From Dentipellis sp. KUC8613 (taxonomy: Eukaryota > Basidiomycota > Agaricomycetes > Russulales > Hericiaceae), in NCBI GenBank assembly GCA_002286715.1, contig NSJX01000045.1, forward strand, positions 124,001 to 188,000: DNA of 64,000 nt. The letters run 5' to 3'. The position numbers were made by a program, and so were the translations under genes. Below, piece by piece: positions 35,624 through 47,939 of the stretch. The notes under the pieces were generated by a model. It ran no database searches and was not told the origin of the DNA. It saw nothing but the letters and a program-made list of their open reading frames with translations. Numbering within the stretch: the first letter of the stretch is position 1; every line of letters begins with the position of its first letter.

Positions 35624-36451
35624 TCACATAAATGCTGGGACTGCATCTGGGGGGTCTGCGACACGCGGTTGGGCGAGCGGAAACCCCGCTTCTCGCTGAC
35701 AGCTAAGTGAGAAGAATTTGTTACGCATGAAGTGAGAATTAAAGATTATTACGCACCTCTCGTAGCACCTAACCTCCGCATCATCCAACCTCAACCGAAT
35801 GTCGTCACAGAATTTGCGGCGTTGAAGTTGCATGCTGTATAGGCGTCGAAGATCTCTAGGTGTTATATCTCGCTGAAAGCCGGGGGCATTGCGGATCCTT
35901 AGTATAGTAAATAAAGATAAAGGCGCATTACTCACCTGTCGCACTTGGAACCCATACCATCATCCCGCCTACCCATTCGTCGTGCTTTGGCGATAGCCGC
36001 GGGATATCGATGTTGGTGGTCGATGTCGGTGAATTGTACGGTCAGGGTGCGTAAGGAAGCCGTCGAGAGGAACAGCGAGGCGACTGGGTGGGAGTGATGT
36101 GACTTCGATGGACGTTGCGGGCGTCGTGAATGCAACGGGGCCGTATACTACAGGGTCGTGAGCTGTCGCCAGAGTAAACCATAAGCATTGCGACGTACAG
36201 TGACCCAACAGCTCGCCCGAGTAGCCCGATGGACGGCCAAGCGCTCACGAAAATACGCGAAAATGCTCAAAAATGAATCTTGTTGTTTCTTAGCTTGTCT
36301 GGTAGCTTGCTCAACACTGTTGCCGTTGGCGAAACCTGGGAATAAATTAATGAGAAAACGAATATTTTATGATTTTTGTGATTATAGGAAGAGGGGAGGG
36401 TACGTACCCTGTGTACCACAATAACCGCCCGCACCAGCATGACACGTGCAT
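35624..36451 (-). CDS. Hypothetical protein, tentative five-exon model
   Basis: A chain of exons on the minus strand keeps one reading frame across good GT-AG sites: MHVSCWCGRLLWYTG (from 36451), GFANGNSVEQATRQAKKQQD and onward, HSRRPQRPSKSHHSHP to GSKCD, ITPRDLRRLYSMQLQRRKF to VRCYE, and CQREAGFPLAQPRVADPPD to a stop at 35624. The fourth exon is a basic helix resembling in length and position the second exon of the neighbouring helical family, but similarity is too low to claim. No membrane segment is seen. The start may lie further upstream. Confidence 0.3.
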
Positions 36452-38473
36452 GATGGAGAGCCACCCAATGCAAAAAAAATTTCATAAGTCTGGATACACA
36501 TCTTCGTTAGTTAAGGAGAGCGAAGACATGTTGACGGGATGGTGTTCGATGACGGGGTAGAGGGATGGGAGGCGATGGGGAGCGCGGGGGTATAGGGGGG
36601 GCCGAAGAGGAATATTCGGTTTCCCCAGCACTGGCCTAAGTATGGGACCGGCGAGACGCTACACCACGATAACGTTCACGAAGCACGAGTTTCATGACGA
36701 CCTGCATAAGACCGTCAATCATGCATCGCTCAATGGGGTGTGAACGGGTGCCCTGAGGGAGGCGTCCTTCCCAAGGTGTAAGATCTACCGAGCCAAACTC
36801 ACGTTTCGCACACTAGGCTCGGTCCCAGCCCCTGAGTCCCAGACGTCGTGTAGCTCCAAGAAAGGATCAGAAGCGCTTCGAAACTACGAAGAAGGAAGGT
36901 GGGCGTCAGCCAAATCCGGTAAAGTCATCATGTGAGCCGCGCCATATGTGTACTTACCGCGAGAACAGCTTGAAGGTGGCTGTCATCCCGGAGGTCAGCA
37001 TGGGAGTTTGTGGCAATACTCACGCTCACCAAAGTCACCAAAGTAAGTCATTTCCGACCGCGCTGTCCTATTTGGCAATGCGCGGACGGACGGAATTCCT
37101 GTAACGAACATCAATGATCCTAAGCAAGTCGTAACATGACATGAGGCGCCTATATGTATCAGTCACCCCGAGGGTCGATGTCTATCCAAGGAACAAAGGC
37201 ACTGACTTATTGTGTGATTTACGTACCTGAAGAACTTCATTGGGCTGGCGGTGCAGGCGAGAACTTCTGATGGCTTCCTGATAGGAAATCTTGCATCTGA
37301 TATGACGGTGTACTCGGATTTCGCATTGCGCATAAAGCCGTCGCGCCTTATACACATGTTACCGGGACGATTGCGGTACGGCATGCGTCGGTCGCCCCGA
37401 GTCTGGTGCAGAGCAATGCCGGCAAATGCTTGCTGACAGCTGCGCCGCTGTAGGCTGCGACATCTGTAGGGTCCAGAATACATCAATCATGCCACCTGTT
37501 GGAGTCAACAGAAGATGGTGGCGAGGAGCGGAGCGCTGGCATACTGCACGTGGTCCCTGAAAATACCGAAAAGTCAGTGGCTCCGAGATGATAGATGTGA
37601 AAAGCAAATCACCTAGACTGTGTGTCTGCTGTGAAGATAGATGGACGATAACGCAGCGCAGAAATCCCTCGCACCACATCCTCTTCTTTTGTGTAGCCCG
37701 ATCCGGAAAGATTTCTACCGATGGTACCGGTACTGATGAAATGGCGATCCCCGGTTACAGACATACTCTGTCGATGCGATGGAGGTGTGCGGCATAGTTG
37801 GTTCGACCACTTTCTAGAAGGCAGCGGTAAATAAGCTGTGGGTGTAGCGTGGACTATGCTTGTTCAAGTTTGCGCGCCGCGGGAGGTCGGAACACGTTGA
37901 ATTGTGGTGACGTAACATGGACTAGTCCGGCGCACCACGTCCGCGAAGATAGGTCCACGGGAACCCACAGCTGACAGTTGCTCTTCATGAGCTCGACTTC
38001 AAGCGAGACTATATCTGGACAATGTCAGACGATCCATCGCCGTTGCTTTCTAGGAAAACATATCATCAACGTGTCCCGAAATTGTGAATTCCAATTTAGC
38101 ACAGATATAACAGCAACTGTACTATACTGTAGCTCTCGGCGCGTCTCGTCTCGCGTCTGTTTCCTGATCGTGCAATCGGTGGAGGGCACCCATCGAAGCC
38201 GCATCGTATGATCCGTGTGACGCGTAGGATGGATAATCGGACCCTTCGACAGGGGGGAAGATAGCGCAGCACGAGTCCGTGCTAGATCCAGGTTCCTTGC
38301 ATACTTGGTCGAGCGGAACCCACCCGGGTCGCCGAATGGGGTGTAGACCAAGTCTCGACGCTAAGCATACAGAGCAGCTCCCGAAGAGCCGCGAAGTCCG
38401 CTGTGAATGAAAGATACCTGTTAGATAGCTGATCTACTGCAGGACAATTTCTCGCTCACCACGAAAGCACATG
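36452..38473. other. Intergenic, no gene recognised
   Basis: Two kilobases without a supportable gene. Open frames are short and share no motifs with their neighbours. Confidence 0.45.
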
Positions 38474-39808
38474 CTAGCCGACTATGCGCTTGAGATGATA
38501 GAACGTCTCTCGCGCCATTGCGACAGTGTCGTATACGACACGTTCGGGTACGGACTCTTCACGGGGGCGAAGACGCCAGCGTGGATTAGGGGTGCTGCGG
38601 CTCTCGACCACGGCATGGAAGAAGGCAAGAGCGAACTGTACACTCGGCCGCTTTTCAGGATCTTCCTTGGTCATAGCTGTAACGAGAGGTGCGAGGAAGT
38701 CAAGGCCATGGTATTTCTGAAAACGACTGACATCAGTATTGTCTCTGAGGATTTATTCACGACTCACGTCGAGAAATTCCTTCTTGTAGACGTTTCCGAG
38801 AATAAATACGTCCGATTTAAAAGGATCGTACGGGACGTCGTGAGATAGCTCTGGAAGCTCCTGATCGCGGCCTTTGGCACCTATAACGAGATGCGGAGCT
38901 CCAGGGGCAAACCGAGTGGACATGCCGAAGTCGATAAAGAAGTACCGAACTGGGTTGTCGATTCTTGCCAAAGGAGAGAGGACATGAACGGCATCAGGCA
39001 GAAACTCTCGGCGCACTGGATGATGTCCCTTTGGATACAACGGTGCGCCGTCCATCATGATATTTGCTGACGCACAATCGCTAGAATGTGCATCTCGGTC
39101 AGCCGAATTCCTCCTCGTGATAGCTTGCGTACCGATGAGCGACACCTTGCTTATGCAAGAAAAGAAGTCCCTGTAGGCCCATAAGTCACGAAATGTCGAT
39201 GTGGAGTGCACCTCACCTCACCTCCAACGTCTGCTGCACAAAATCGATTATTTCGCCAACCGCACCGAAAGGCGGATCATCGAAGGGGCATAAATAAGGC
39301 ATAACCATAAGCCGTGAGTTCTCGTTCAGAGGGTCGGGGAAGGAGTCGAGTATTGGAACGCAGTGATTTGTGGGATCAGCAAGGAGATCGGGAGTAGTCA
39401 ACGCGCGAGCGAGGTCGATCTCTTGGTGGTTGTGTTCGACGTCCTTGATTGCGACCAGGCGTGAATCACGTATTCGTGTAGCGTCGATGATATGATAATC
39501 CTGTGTGCAATTTATGACGCTTCATCAAACGATTCGAGATGGAGAAGTGCACGACGTACCTCGATTGGTATGGCATCTTCGCAGAAGGTAGGGTCCCTGC
39601 GTGTACCAATCCATGAAGGTTTCCACCCTGGGCGATAGCGAGGACGCAATTCGTAGCCCAGGGCCACGAGGGTGTCGCGACGGTCTCTCCAGTCTCTCTC
39701 CGCTGTAGTGAGGTTGTATACACCCTTCTCAGTGGCTGCTTCGTAGAGTTTCAGATGTTCCGGGGAAAGGATAGCAAATCTGGGAAGAGACGCTTCATCC
39801 AAGGCCAT
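38474..39808 (-). CDS. Protein kinase-like protein, cassette 1
   Basis: Five exons (39808-39560, 39500-39222, 39170-39133, 39080-38768, 38716-38474) give 373 aa. The family is common in Agaricomycetes: an N-terminal GYELRPRYRPGWKPSWIGT block, then a kinase fold. Seen: beta-3 lysine in LVAIKDV, hinge-like MVMPYLCPFDDPP, catalytic loop HRDCASANIMMD, FIDFGMS (DFG), DPFKSDVFILGN in place of the DxWxLG helix, and PEKRPSV. A Gly-rich loop and an APE motif are not visible, and the activation segment is short, so activity is uncertain although Lys, HRD-Asn and DFG are kept. An intron falls inside the HRD motif (between R and D). ATG 39820 is an alternative start, but 39808 aligns with cassette 2. It is divergent from the small membrane gene at 40244. 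Confidence 0.8.
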
Positions 39809-40243
39809 CCAAATAGCCAAATTATGCGTAACGACACGATAACGTCTGTCACAAGTGAAGGAAAGCCATGTGAAAGGAGCGGGCGAAGCTAAGCGTGTCG
39901 CAACGGGCGGGCGCTTGTCGACTGGGACTCGGACCTACATTCGTCAATCAAAACAAACAACACGCGGCCTGCGTCTGTCCTCAACGTGCATCAGATAGGC
40001 TTACGCGGCAATACAGCACTATGAAGGCCAGGCAATTGCTTTCCGTTCGTCCTTCGTACTCCATCCAGGCGGTCTGTCGACTATTCACTGGCCATTTCCT
40101 CGACATAACGACTCCCAGTTTGGACTCTCCTCGCTTGACGTGCTCATTTCGGCCTCATTTCTTTCGAGTATGGCTTTTGGCCTTTGGATGAGATGCTGGC
40201 TTACTCTGAGACCCAGGTCATACGTCTGTGACCCACTACCACC
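39809..40243. promoter_or_regulatory. Divergent promoter of cassette 1
   Basis: About 435 bases between divergent start codons. No TATA box stands out. Confidence 0.4.
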
Positions 40244-40823
40244 ATGTCAAGGTCATCGGCCATTGATATATTCGGTCTCGTGTCCGGGATTATCTCAATC
40301 ATCGCATTGTTGATACACGCAGTACGCTCCCACCTACCTGCGGTCAAGATGGAAGAGTTAGATGGCCTTCTGATGGAGACGGAGAGTCTATTTCATGATG
40401 CTCAAGAACAGGGGCTCCTCAAAAGCTCTCGTTTCGTGGAGCAGACCAAGGAATCGCTTGAAAAGTGAATAAAGCCAGTATCCATAAACTCTCCGTTACT
40501 CAAAGTCGCCATCGTAGTTTTCAGAATAGTGCGATGGCGATCCGAGCGCAAGTACACTCGGCGACTTCTTTATCCGCGCAATTCCTGGAAATGCTCAAGG
40601 GTCTGTCGAAGAGGATTTCGACAGTTTCCAAGCAGGTGAAGACTGTTCGCGCGAAAATCTCCGTGAGTAACCTGTACGGGGGGTGCGCCGATCCAGAACT
40701 CACCTCAGGCTTCAGACGACAAGTGCAAGGGAAAAGGAGCGGCTGAGGCAGTCCGCCTTGACGGACTGTGTCCCAGCGTCGGCGCCGAACACTACTGGAA
40801 CCCTTGCTGGTAATGGCGATTAG
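40244..40823 (+). CDS. Single-pass membrane/helical protein, family copy 2 (cassette 1)
   Basis: Three exons (40244-40464, 40518-40662, 40716-40823) give 157 aa. Residues 7-30 (IDIFGLVSGIISIIALLIHA) form the only membrane segment. A helix follows (MEELDGLLMETESLFHDAQE). Exon 2 encodes an amphipathic helical stretch (MLKGLSKRISTVSKQVKTVR), and exon 3 a charged then Thr/Ala-rich tail (TTSAREKERLRQSALTD). No domain known to me matches. The shape (short N-terminus, one membrane segment, coiled-coil-like helices) would suit a membrane-anchored adaptor. It pairs head-to-head with the kinase-like gene, and the same pair recurs 3 kb away. Confidence 0.7.
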
Positions 40824-41882
40824 TGCTTCCTGTTCGCGGATTCGATGATTCTGATTCATGATCTATGATCTCCTAGATGAGCCTGACAGCTCATGCACGC
40901 CCCCTCTCCCTGTATTGCATCTTGATCGTACAGAGACATCTGACTCCTCTGACAGTAGTGAGTCGAACTCGCCTGCTCGGTGATATATATATATTGACAT
41001 CCTTTGACAGCCATCGTCGGCGTAGATGGTGAGTGTCGCTGCGTCCGAGTTTGCATAAATTGATTTCTTACGAGGTCAAAGATGAAGCCTACGTCAAAGC
41101 CGAGACGATGTCGTCCATCAACACCAGTCATGAAGTCTCGCCTGTTTCCACTGAGTGATACGGAGCGAGAGTTTCGGCTCCATGTCCGGTTTGTCAATCC
41201 TATCTTCCTACCATCTTCCGAACGCTAGCTCTACATCATGGTCCATGCTTTGTATTCCCTCCAATTGTGTGCTGCTGTCCGTATCCCGCCATCGGATGAA
41301 CTTATATTTATTCTTCGCTGTCCTATACTCCGACATCCTGACTGGTCTTACGTCCCGCATACTACCCAAACCACGGGCTATACAGCCCCTCTATCATTGT
41401 AGATGGAATACAGGGTCGACGCCCGGCAGCGATTCATTGTCTCAAAGAGTACTCTCGCCAGCATCCGAATTAAATGATAGATATGAATAAATGCATTATT
41501 TTGATACATGGCCTACAACAGCTTACACTGGGACGATACCCACCTGACTCGATCACCTCCTGCAGAGAATGAACCCTGTGAAATGGGTAAGCGGCACAGT
41601 TAAAGCAACCGATGCCTGCGACGATCGCCTTGGAGCGACTCCCAATCCAAAGCAGAGATCGTGCCAGGCGCGTATGATCCGACCAGGTCAGGCGCATTGG
41701 CTGCATCCTCAGTCAGGAGGATATCGTAGGACCGTCGAGGGCGTCGGTGATGGGGGCTAGATCTGAATGTTTCAAGTACAGAGCAGCGCCTGGGTAAAGA
41801 GAAAGCGTCGTCAGAAATCTCGCCGGATTGGACTGAGTGTACGAAAGAAAATTGCGCTCACGAGCCCGGGCTTCCCGTTTCG
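40824..41882. other. Spacer between cassettes 1 and 2
   Basis: No gene recognised. A short TA run (about 40983-40991) is present. Confidence 0.45.
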
Positions 41883-43209
41883 CTATGCAACTATGCGCTT
41901 CAGGTGATAGAATGTCTCCTTTGCCATAGCCATCGTGTCGTAAACGACTCGCTCGACGACATTTTCGTCTTTTGGACGCAGACGACTCCGCAACGTGTAC
42001 GAATACTGAGTTTCAAGTATCACTTGAAAGAAAGAAAGTGCAAACTGCACGGTAGGTCGCCTGTCAGGGTCTCGATGGGTCATGGCAGTGATGAGGTGAG
42101 AGAGGAAATCGAGATCGTGATATTTCTGTGAGGCGGTGAATCAGCTAAATTTCAAGGTGTCGGGGTCTTGTTACTGACCTCCAGAAGCTCCTTTTTGTAG
42201 AGATTTCCGAGAATGAAGACATCAGCCTTGAAGGCATCGTAAGGAACGTCGCGAGACAATTCTGGAAGCTCCTTGTCGCGCCCTTTAGCTCCAGTCACAA
42301 GATGAGACTCGTCGGGGGCGAAGCGCGTCGAGATTCCGAAGTCGATAAAATAGTATCGAACAGGATGGCTCAGACGAGATAAGGGGGTCAGAGGAAAGAT
42401 GCCGTCCTCAGAGAAATATCGCCGGACTGGGTGATGGCCTTCAGGAAACAACGGCGACGCCTCCATCATAATATTAGCAGAAGCGCAATCCCTATCTTAT
42501 TTTGAGACATAGACGCATTCCTAGCATAGAAACGACTCACCTATGGGCCACATTCTGGCTGTGTATGAATGACAGGCCCTGCAAATTTTCGGTGTTATGC
42601 AAGGTTCACTGGCGGCGAAGATGTCTCCGCACCTCCAACGTTTGTTTCATGAAGTCCAGCATCTCACCCACAGTCTGTAGAGGAGGATCATCAAAAGGAC
42701 ATAAATATGGCATGACCATCAGGACCGCGTCCGGCTCGAAGGGGTCCGGAAACGAGTCCAGTATTGGGACACAGTGATTTCTTGGGTCCTCCAGAAGACT
42801 TGGCGACGTGAGTGATTTGGCAATCTCTAATTCCTTCGCGTTCTTCCGGATGTATTTGATCGAGACGCGAGCTGAGCTGTTGATGCGCAATGCATCAATG
42901 ACATGCGGATCCTAGAAACGAAGTCAGAAAGATAGAACGGAGATAAAAATTGGGACGTACCACCAGGGAAATACAGTCCTCGCAAAAAGTTGGGTCTCGA
43001 AGTGTTCCTTTCCATGAAGGAACCCATCCTGGATGATACCGAGGCCTCAAGTCGTAACCGCATGAGACAAGGTAGTCCCGCCGGTCTCTCCACCATCGCT
43101 CGGCTGTTATGAGATCGAATACACCTTTGTCGGTAGCCGTCTTATACACCTCGACCTCATTAGGAGAAAGGAAGACATATCTTGGCAAACGGGTGTCGCT
43201 GTCGTTCAT
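41883..43209 (-). CDS. Protein kinase-like protein, cassette 2
   Basis: Paralogue of the 38474-39808 gene with the same five-exon plan, including the intron inside HRD. N-terminal block GYDLRPRYHPGWVPSWKGT, lysine candidate in RVSIKYI, MVMPYLCPFDDPP, catalytic loop HRDCASANIMME, FIDFGIS, DAFKADVFILGN and PDRRPTV. The last 40 residues (ERVVYDTMAMAKETFYHLKR) are almost the same as in cassette 1, so this tail is under constraint. The start at 43207-43209 aligns with the chosen start of cassette 1; an upstream extension to 43314 is open but looks like leader. Gly-rich loop and APE motif are again missing. Divergent from the small membrane gene at 43548. Confidence 0.8.
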
Positions 43210-43547
43210 GCCGGTCGAGGTGAAGAAGTAGGACTGGATAGACGCTTTACTTCTGGTTTTGGGACAACAGCACTCAACAACGGACACGAGGCATATACGG
43301 CGGAGCTGATCCACTCCGATAACAAGTCAGCCAGGTGTTCTCTGTCTTTTCTCAATGCTGACCAGTTGCGACTTGTCTTCTGCCCCTCGCACACTCAGGC
43401 TTTCGAGCTCTGAACAGGGGTGTAGTAGGATTCTCCCCATATCACGCAAGAGATTTATTCAATTTCCTTGCTGTCGCCTCCCTCTATGTCGTACGTAGGC
43501 CAGGTTGCCTATCACTGCCCTCGCCACTCTGAAACACGTGTAGGACG
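43210..43547. promoter_or_regulatory. Divergent promoter of cassette 2
   Basis: 338 bases between divergent start codons. No known element recognised. Confidence 0.4.
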
Positions 43548-44246
43548 ATGACCAGAACGTCTAGCAATGCCATAGACATATTTGGCCTTATCACTGGCAT
43601 TTTATCCACCCTGGCTATAATGGCCCACTTGATTCGGATGTTCCTTCCGTCTGTCAAGATGCAGGAATTAGACGAGCTACTTACGGAGACCGATACTTTG
43701 TTCTACGACGCGCGGGAGCAAGGCCTTCTGACTGAACAGTCTTTCGTGAGACAAACGCAAGAACAGCTCAATGTGTACGGATTTAACTCACTCTCAATCG
43801 TCGCGCCTAGATCATCTCATTCTCCTTCAGTTTGCGGTATAGGGCACTCTGTCTTCGGTCGAACGTCCACTCCGCGACCACCGGGCTACAGCAATGTGTC
43901 GCGATGGCGAAGGGTTTATCCCTTCGAATAGTTATGATGTGCAAAGAGGTCAAGATCGTTCGAGCTAGAATATCTGTGAGTTGGCAACTTTACTTCGCGA
44001 GTGACGATGACACGAACCTTGCTGCGGGACTAGACTACGAGCGTGGAGGAGAAGATGCGACTGCAAGAGTCCGCTTCGCGGGCTTGTGATACGCCTGAGA
44101 CACCAATGCATAGTTCCAACTCAGCCGATAATACGGCTCAGCGTCGTCTTGATGACAGAAACGACGACGTTACTATCGTCCGAGTAGAGTCAAATCTCAC
44201 CGCTGTTGATGGTGTGTGGTGGAGTCTCCATACAGTCAAATGCTAA
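43548..44246 (+). CDS. Single-pass membrane/helical protein, family copy 3 (cassette 2)
   Basis: Exons 43548-43772, 43811-43975 and 44034-44246 give 200 aa. Membrane segment IDIFGLITGILSTLAIMAHL, then the helix MQELDELLTETDTLFYDARE. Exon 2 contains SNVHSATTGLQQCVAMAKGL and MMCKEVKIVRARIS, parallel to VHSATSLSAQ and VKTVRAKIS of cassette 1. Exon 3 starts TTSVEEKMRLQESA and runs on about 50 residues longer than cassette 1; the true 3' end may involve another intron. The order, orientation and exon phases match cassette 1, so kinase and small gene were duplicated together. Confidence 0.65.
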
Positions 44247-44967
44247 TGACGTACCTAGAAGACGATATCCTCGACAAAGCTGATGCAATTTCACCAGAGG
44301 ACAAACATCACGTCTGAAACCGATTGAAAAGGAACTCCTTATTTTGCCCATACGTTGATCGTATGCTGGCTTCGCAAAGATATTGCTTATGCTTTAGCCG
44401 TTTCAGAAAACCAATATAGGGCAGCGTTGGAGTTGAATTGCGATTGAGCAGAGCTGTATTTATGTAACTGGTCGCGACTATAAGACGTCCTCGTGAGCTA
44501 TGCACCTGTCAAATCTTCCTTGGCCGCAGCGAGGTTGGGCCGTCAGAATCAAGTCAAACGTACTTGCATGAGATATACGTTAGCGACCGAGCCTCTGGAA
44601 TATCTTGTAAATGGCAGCCAACTTCGATTGTTTCATGAGTTCGCGCGCTGTGACGTGTTGTCGTGCGTTCAGTCCTACCTAGCCTGAGTATCTAGATAGA
44701 TAAGTATGACCGATGCGATGCGAGCGAGGGAGGCTGAAAGCTCGAGAGCTTTGAATACAAGCGCGTTGTGCTAGGAAGGTAGTTGGTTGGAGAAGCGTTA
44801 CAAGTAGGGCAGAAGCTTGGGAGTCCAACGATGTGACAATGGCGGCAGTGTCAGAGGTCTCAGCTCGGAGCCAGGACTGGAGACTTCTGACACTGCCAAG
44901 AAAGTAAAGCGTAGACGCGTGCGCGCCTCCTCTGCTTTCGCGTTCGCTCTCCTCTCCCCACTACAAA
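44247..44967. other. Intergenic upstream of CCT8 copy 1
   Basis: Holds the CCT8 promoter; CT-rich sequence precedes the start codon. No other gene recognised. Confidence 0.5.
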
Positions 44968-47133
44968 ATGTCGCTGAAGGTCCCGAAAGCCCAGAACCTA
45001 CAGCTCTTTAAAGAGGGCTACAAGGTTTGCAGATTTCGGCGCATCTTTCCTCTTTTCCTAGCCTTTTGACAAGTGACTGCTTTCATCCTTTAGCAATATC
45101 AAGGCCTCGAGGATGCCGTGTTGCGCAACATCCAAGCCGTCGCTGAGCTTTCCGATCTTGTGAGGACTAGTTTTGGTCCGAATGGTGCGTCTCTGCCTCA
45201 GTATCTCGCTGCCGTCGTATTAAAGGATTCGAATGGGACGACAGGCCGTAATAAACTTGTAATCAACCACCTCGGCCGCCTTTTCGTGACCTCGGATGCT
45301 GCGACGATCATCCGCGAGATCGAGGTCGTGCATCCCGCAGCAAAGCTGCTCGTGATGGCCTCGCAAGCCCAGGAGGCCGAGGTACGCGTTCTGCATCTCA
45401 TCCCTGTCTTGCGTCCAGCTAATTGATTGATCGTGCTAGATGGGCGACGCGACGAATATGGTCCTGATTCTCGCCGGAGAGCTTCTGAAGAAGGCGGAGC
45501 ATCTCCTTGTGATGGGTCTTCATCCGAGTGAGGTGATCAAGGGCTACGAGCTTGCATCTCAAAAGGCTTTGGCCGAGCTTGAGTGTGCGTGCTTACTCTT
45601 TGACAATCCTTCTTCGTGCTAAACACCATCCTTTGATCCTTATAGCTCTGTCATGCAGCGAGCTGCCGACGCCTCTTACAAAGGAGGCTCTTGCCCGCGC
45701 CATTACACCCGCCATCGCATCGAAGCAATATGGGTACGAGGATACACTCGCCGCCCTTGTCGCCGAGGCCGCACTTTCCGTCATGCCACAAAACCCGAAG
45801 ATGTTCAATGTCGACAATGTGCGCGTGGTGAAGATCATGGGTGGAAGTTTGGCTGGAAGCAGGGTCGTGCAGGGTATGGTGTTTGGTCGGGAGCCGGAGG
45901 GTGAGCATCTGCTGCAGGCATTGTGACGTTGTCTGTTACTGATCGTACACCCTTTTCGCAGGTGATGTGAAGAAGGTCACAAAAGCGAAGGTCGCGGTCT
46001 TTACCAACGCGATCGATGTCGCACAGACAGAAACCAAAGGCACAGTCCTGATCAAAAATGCCGACGATATGCTGAACTTCACTCGCGGTGAGGAGAAGCA
46101 TATGGAGAAGGCACGCCTCTCTGCTTAATCGCTTCCTCCCAAACTTACCCTTTCCCCCGTCTTAGATATTCTCTGAGCTCGCCGAGTCGGGAGTGAAGGT
46201 GGTCATCGGGGGATCGAGCATCGGCGAGCTGGCGCTGCACTACCTGAACAGGCACCACATCCTCGTGCTCAAGGTGCTCTCCAAGTTCGAGCTGCGCCGG
46301 TTGTGCCGCGTCGTCGACGCGACGCCGCTCGCGCGTCTTGGCGCGCCGACACCAGAGGAGGCGGGGTACGTCGACGTGTGCGAGACCACCGAGGTTGGTG
46401 GGGATCGCGTGACGGTTCTGCGGCAAGACGCCGAGAGTGGCACGCGGACGCGCACCGCGACCGTCGTGCTGCGTGGAGCGACGCAGAACCACCTCGACGA
46501 TCTCGAGCGCGCGGTCGACGATGGCGTCGGCGCGCTCAAGGCGCTCCTGCGCGACCCGCGCCTCGTGCCCGGTGCAGGTGCGGCCGAACTCGAGCTTGCG
46601 CGCCGCGTGGACAAGTATGGAGTCGGACTCCGCGGGCTTGCACAACACGCCGTGCGGCGGTTCGCGTCGGCGCTCGAGGTGATTCCCCGTACGATTGCGG
46701 AGAACGCATGGGGTGCTGCGGAAGGGAACGAGGTGGTTGCGCGGCTGTACGCGAAGCACGAGAAGGCGGGCGGCGAGGCATGGGGTGTTGATCTCGAGGT
46801 GCGTATCTCGCTATAACCTTCGTCTTATATCTGGCTTACGGTATTCTGTGAATGTCAAGGCGGAGACAGACGGCACGCTGTCCGCCACGGAGCACAACAT
46901 CCTCGACTCGCTGGCAGCCAAGTCGTGGGCGATCAAACTGGCAACGGAGGCGGCTGTATCGGTGTTGAGCGTAGACAGCATCATCATGAGCCGGCCTGCA
47001 GGTGGTCCCAAGATCCCTCAACAGGCAGGAAACTGGGACGAGGACTAGATCATATGCTCCAGGGGATGTACCGCAGATGCATACTTAAATGACAGTTAGA
47101 AGTGCTTTTCTTGTATACTTGGTCTCTCCGACG
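44953..47133 (+). repeat. Segmental duplication, CCT8 arm 1
   Basis: Exons, introns and about 85 bases of 3' flank match 55590-57748, with an offset of about 10.6 kb. Similarity starts within about 15 bases of the start codon, so the promoter is not part of the repeat. Introns are about 90 percent alike by eye. Confidence 0.85.
44968..47048 (+). CDS. CCT8: T-complex protein 1 subunit theta (CCT8), copy 1
   Basis: Theta subunit of the cytosolic chaperonin TRiC/CCT, which folds actin, tubulin and other proteins with ATP. Eight exons: 44968-45024, 45094-45184, 45245-45381, 45440-45584, 45646-45900, 45962-46110, 46166-46798 and 46860-47048, giving 551 aa, the usual length. Signatures: SLKVPKAQNLQLFKEGYK, LSDLVRTSFGPNGRNK (ATP loop), FVTSDAATIIREIEVVHPAA, MGDATNMVLILAGELLKKAE, KIMGGSLAGSRVVQGMVF, GVDLEAETDGTL and the theta-type ending RPAGGPKIPQQAGNWDED. 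Oddity: the donor after exon 6 is GC (AAG|GCACGC, 46111-46112) where copy 2 has GT; without splicing the protein stops seven codons later. GC-AG introns do occur, so this copy may still work. It is the only copy here with a start codon. Confidence 0.93.
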
Positions 47134-47939
47134 GACCGATCGTAGTAGGTGAGCGGGCGATGCGATCGTCATCGGGACTGGGTTCTTTTTTGTCTAACTT
47201 TCCAGATGGTGGTTTGTTCGACCGCCGGCCTCATCGCGGGTCTTGAGTAACAGTCAAGTACGTTTTCGATGAGATATATTATACGAGGCTGACTGCCCAA
47301 ATTTAAGGAAACATATATACTTGATTCAAGACCAAGTACATAAACGTATAGTTCGAGGATCTGAAGACTATGCGAACTTCAGCATCCTGGGGATTGAATG
47401 CGCCAGATGTTACGCGACTTGTGAAGGTACGAAGTTCCTTTGAAGATAATTACATCCGCATCTCATGTCTCAAATTTTCGTTCCGCTTCCCCTCCGAAGT
47501 AGCACTTCGTTGGCTATCTCACCAGCTCTTTCCCAAGATTGGGTGTCTTAACAATCGGGTCTGCGCTCGCTGGGAAAGCGGAGCGCCCTATTTCACAATG
47601 CGGGATACGATAGGATCATGTATATTCTTTCTCCGGATCCGCTGGCCCTTCCCTCACTTCCACAAAGGGTTCTTCCCATGACACTCGGATTTGCGGTTGT
47701 TCTCGCTGGTTTTTTCTTTTGTTTGTGGCGCTATCTGCAAGCTTCCACGTGGTGTGGTGCGTCGGATATAAGCTCGGGTATCCCGAAAATACTAACTTCA
47801 ATATAATCCAGCGACCTTGAAGAACCAATCTCCTCCACTACTCCGCGCGAGACATTCTTAATTCAATTGCCATTCATCGACGTTTCCAAGACGATTCCGC
47901 ACATCAGCGTCGCTCCCGATCGTTAACAGGACGGGATTG
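47134..47939. other. Spacer after CCT8 copy 1
   Basis: No gene recognised; unlike the sequence after CCT8 copy 2. Confidence 0.45.
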
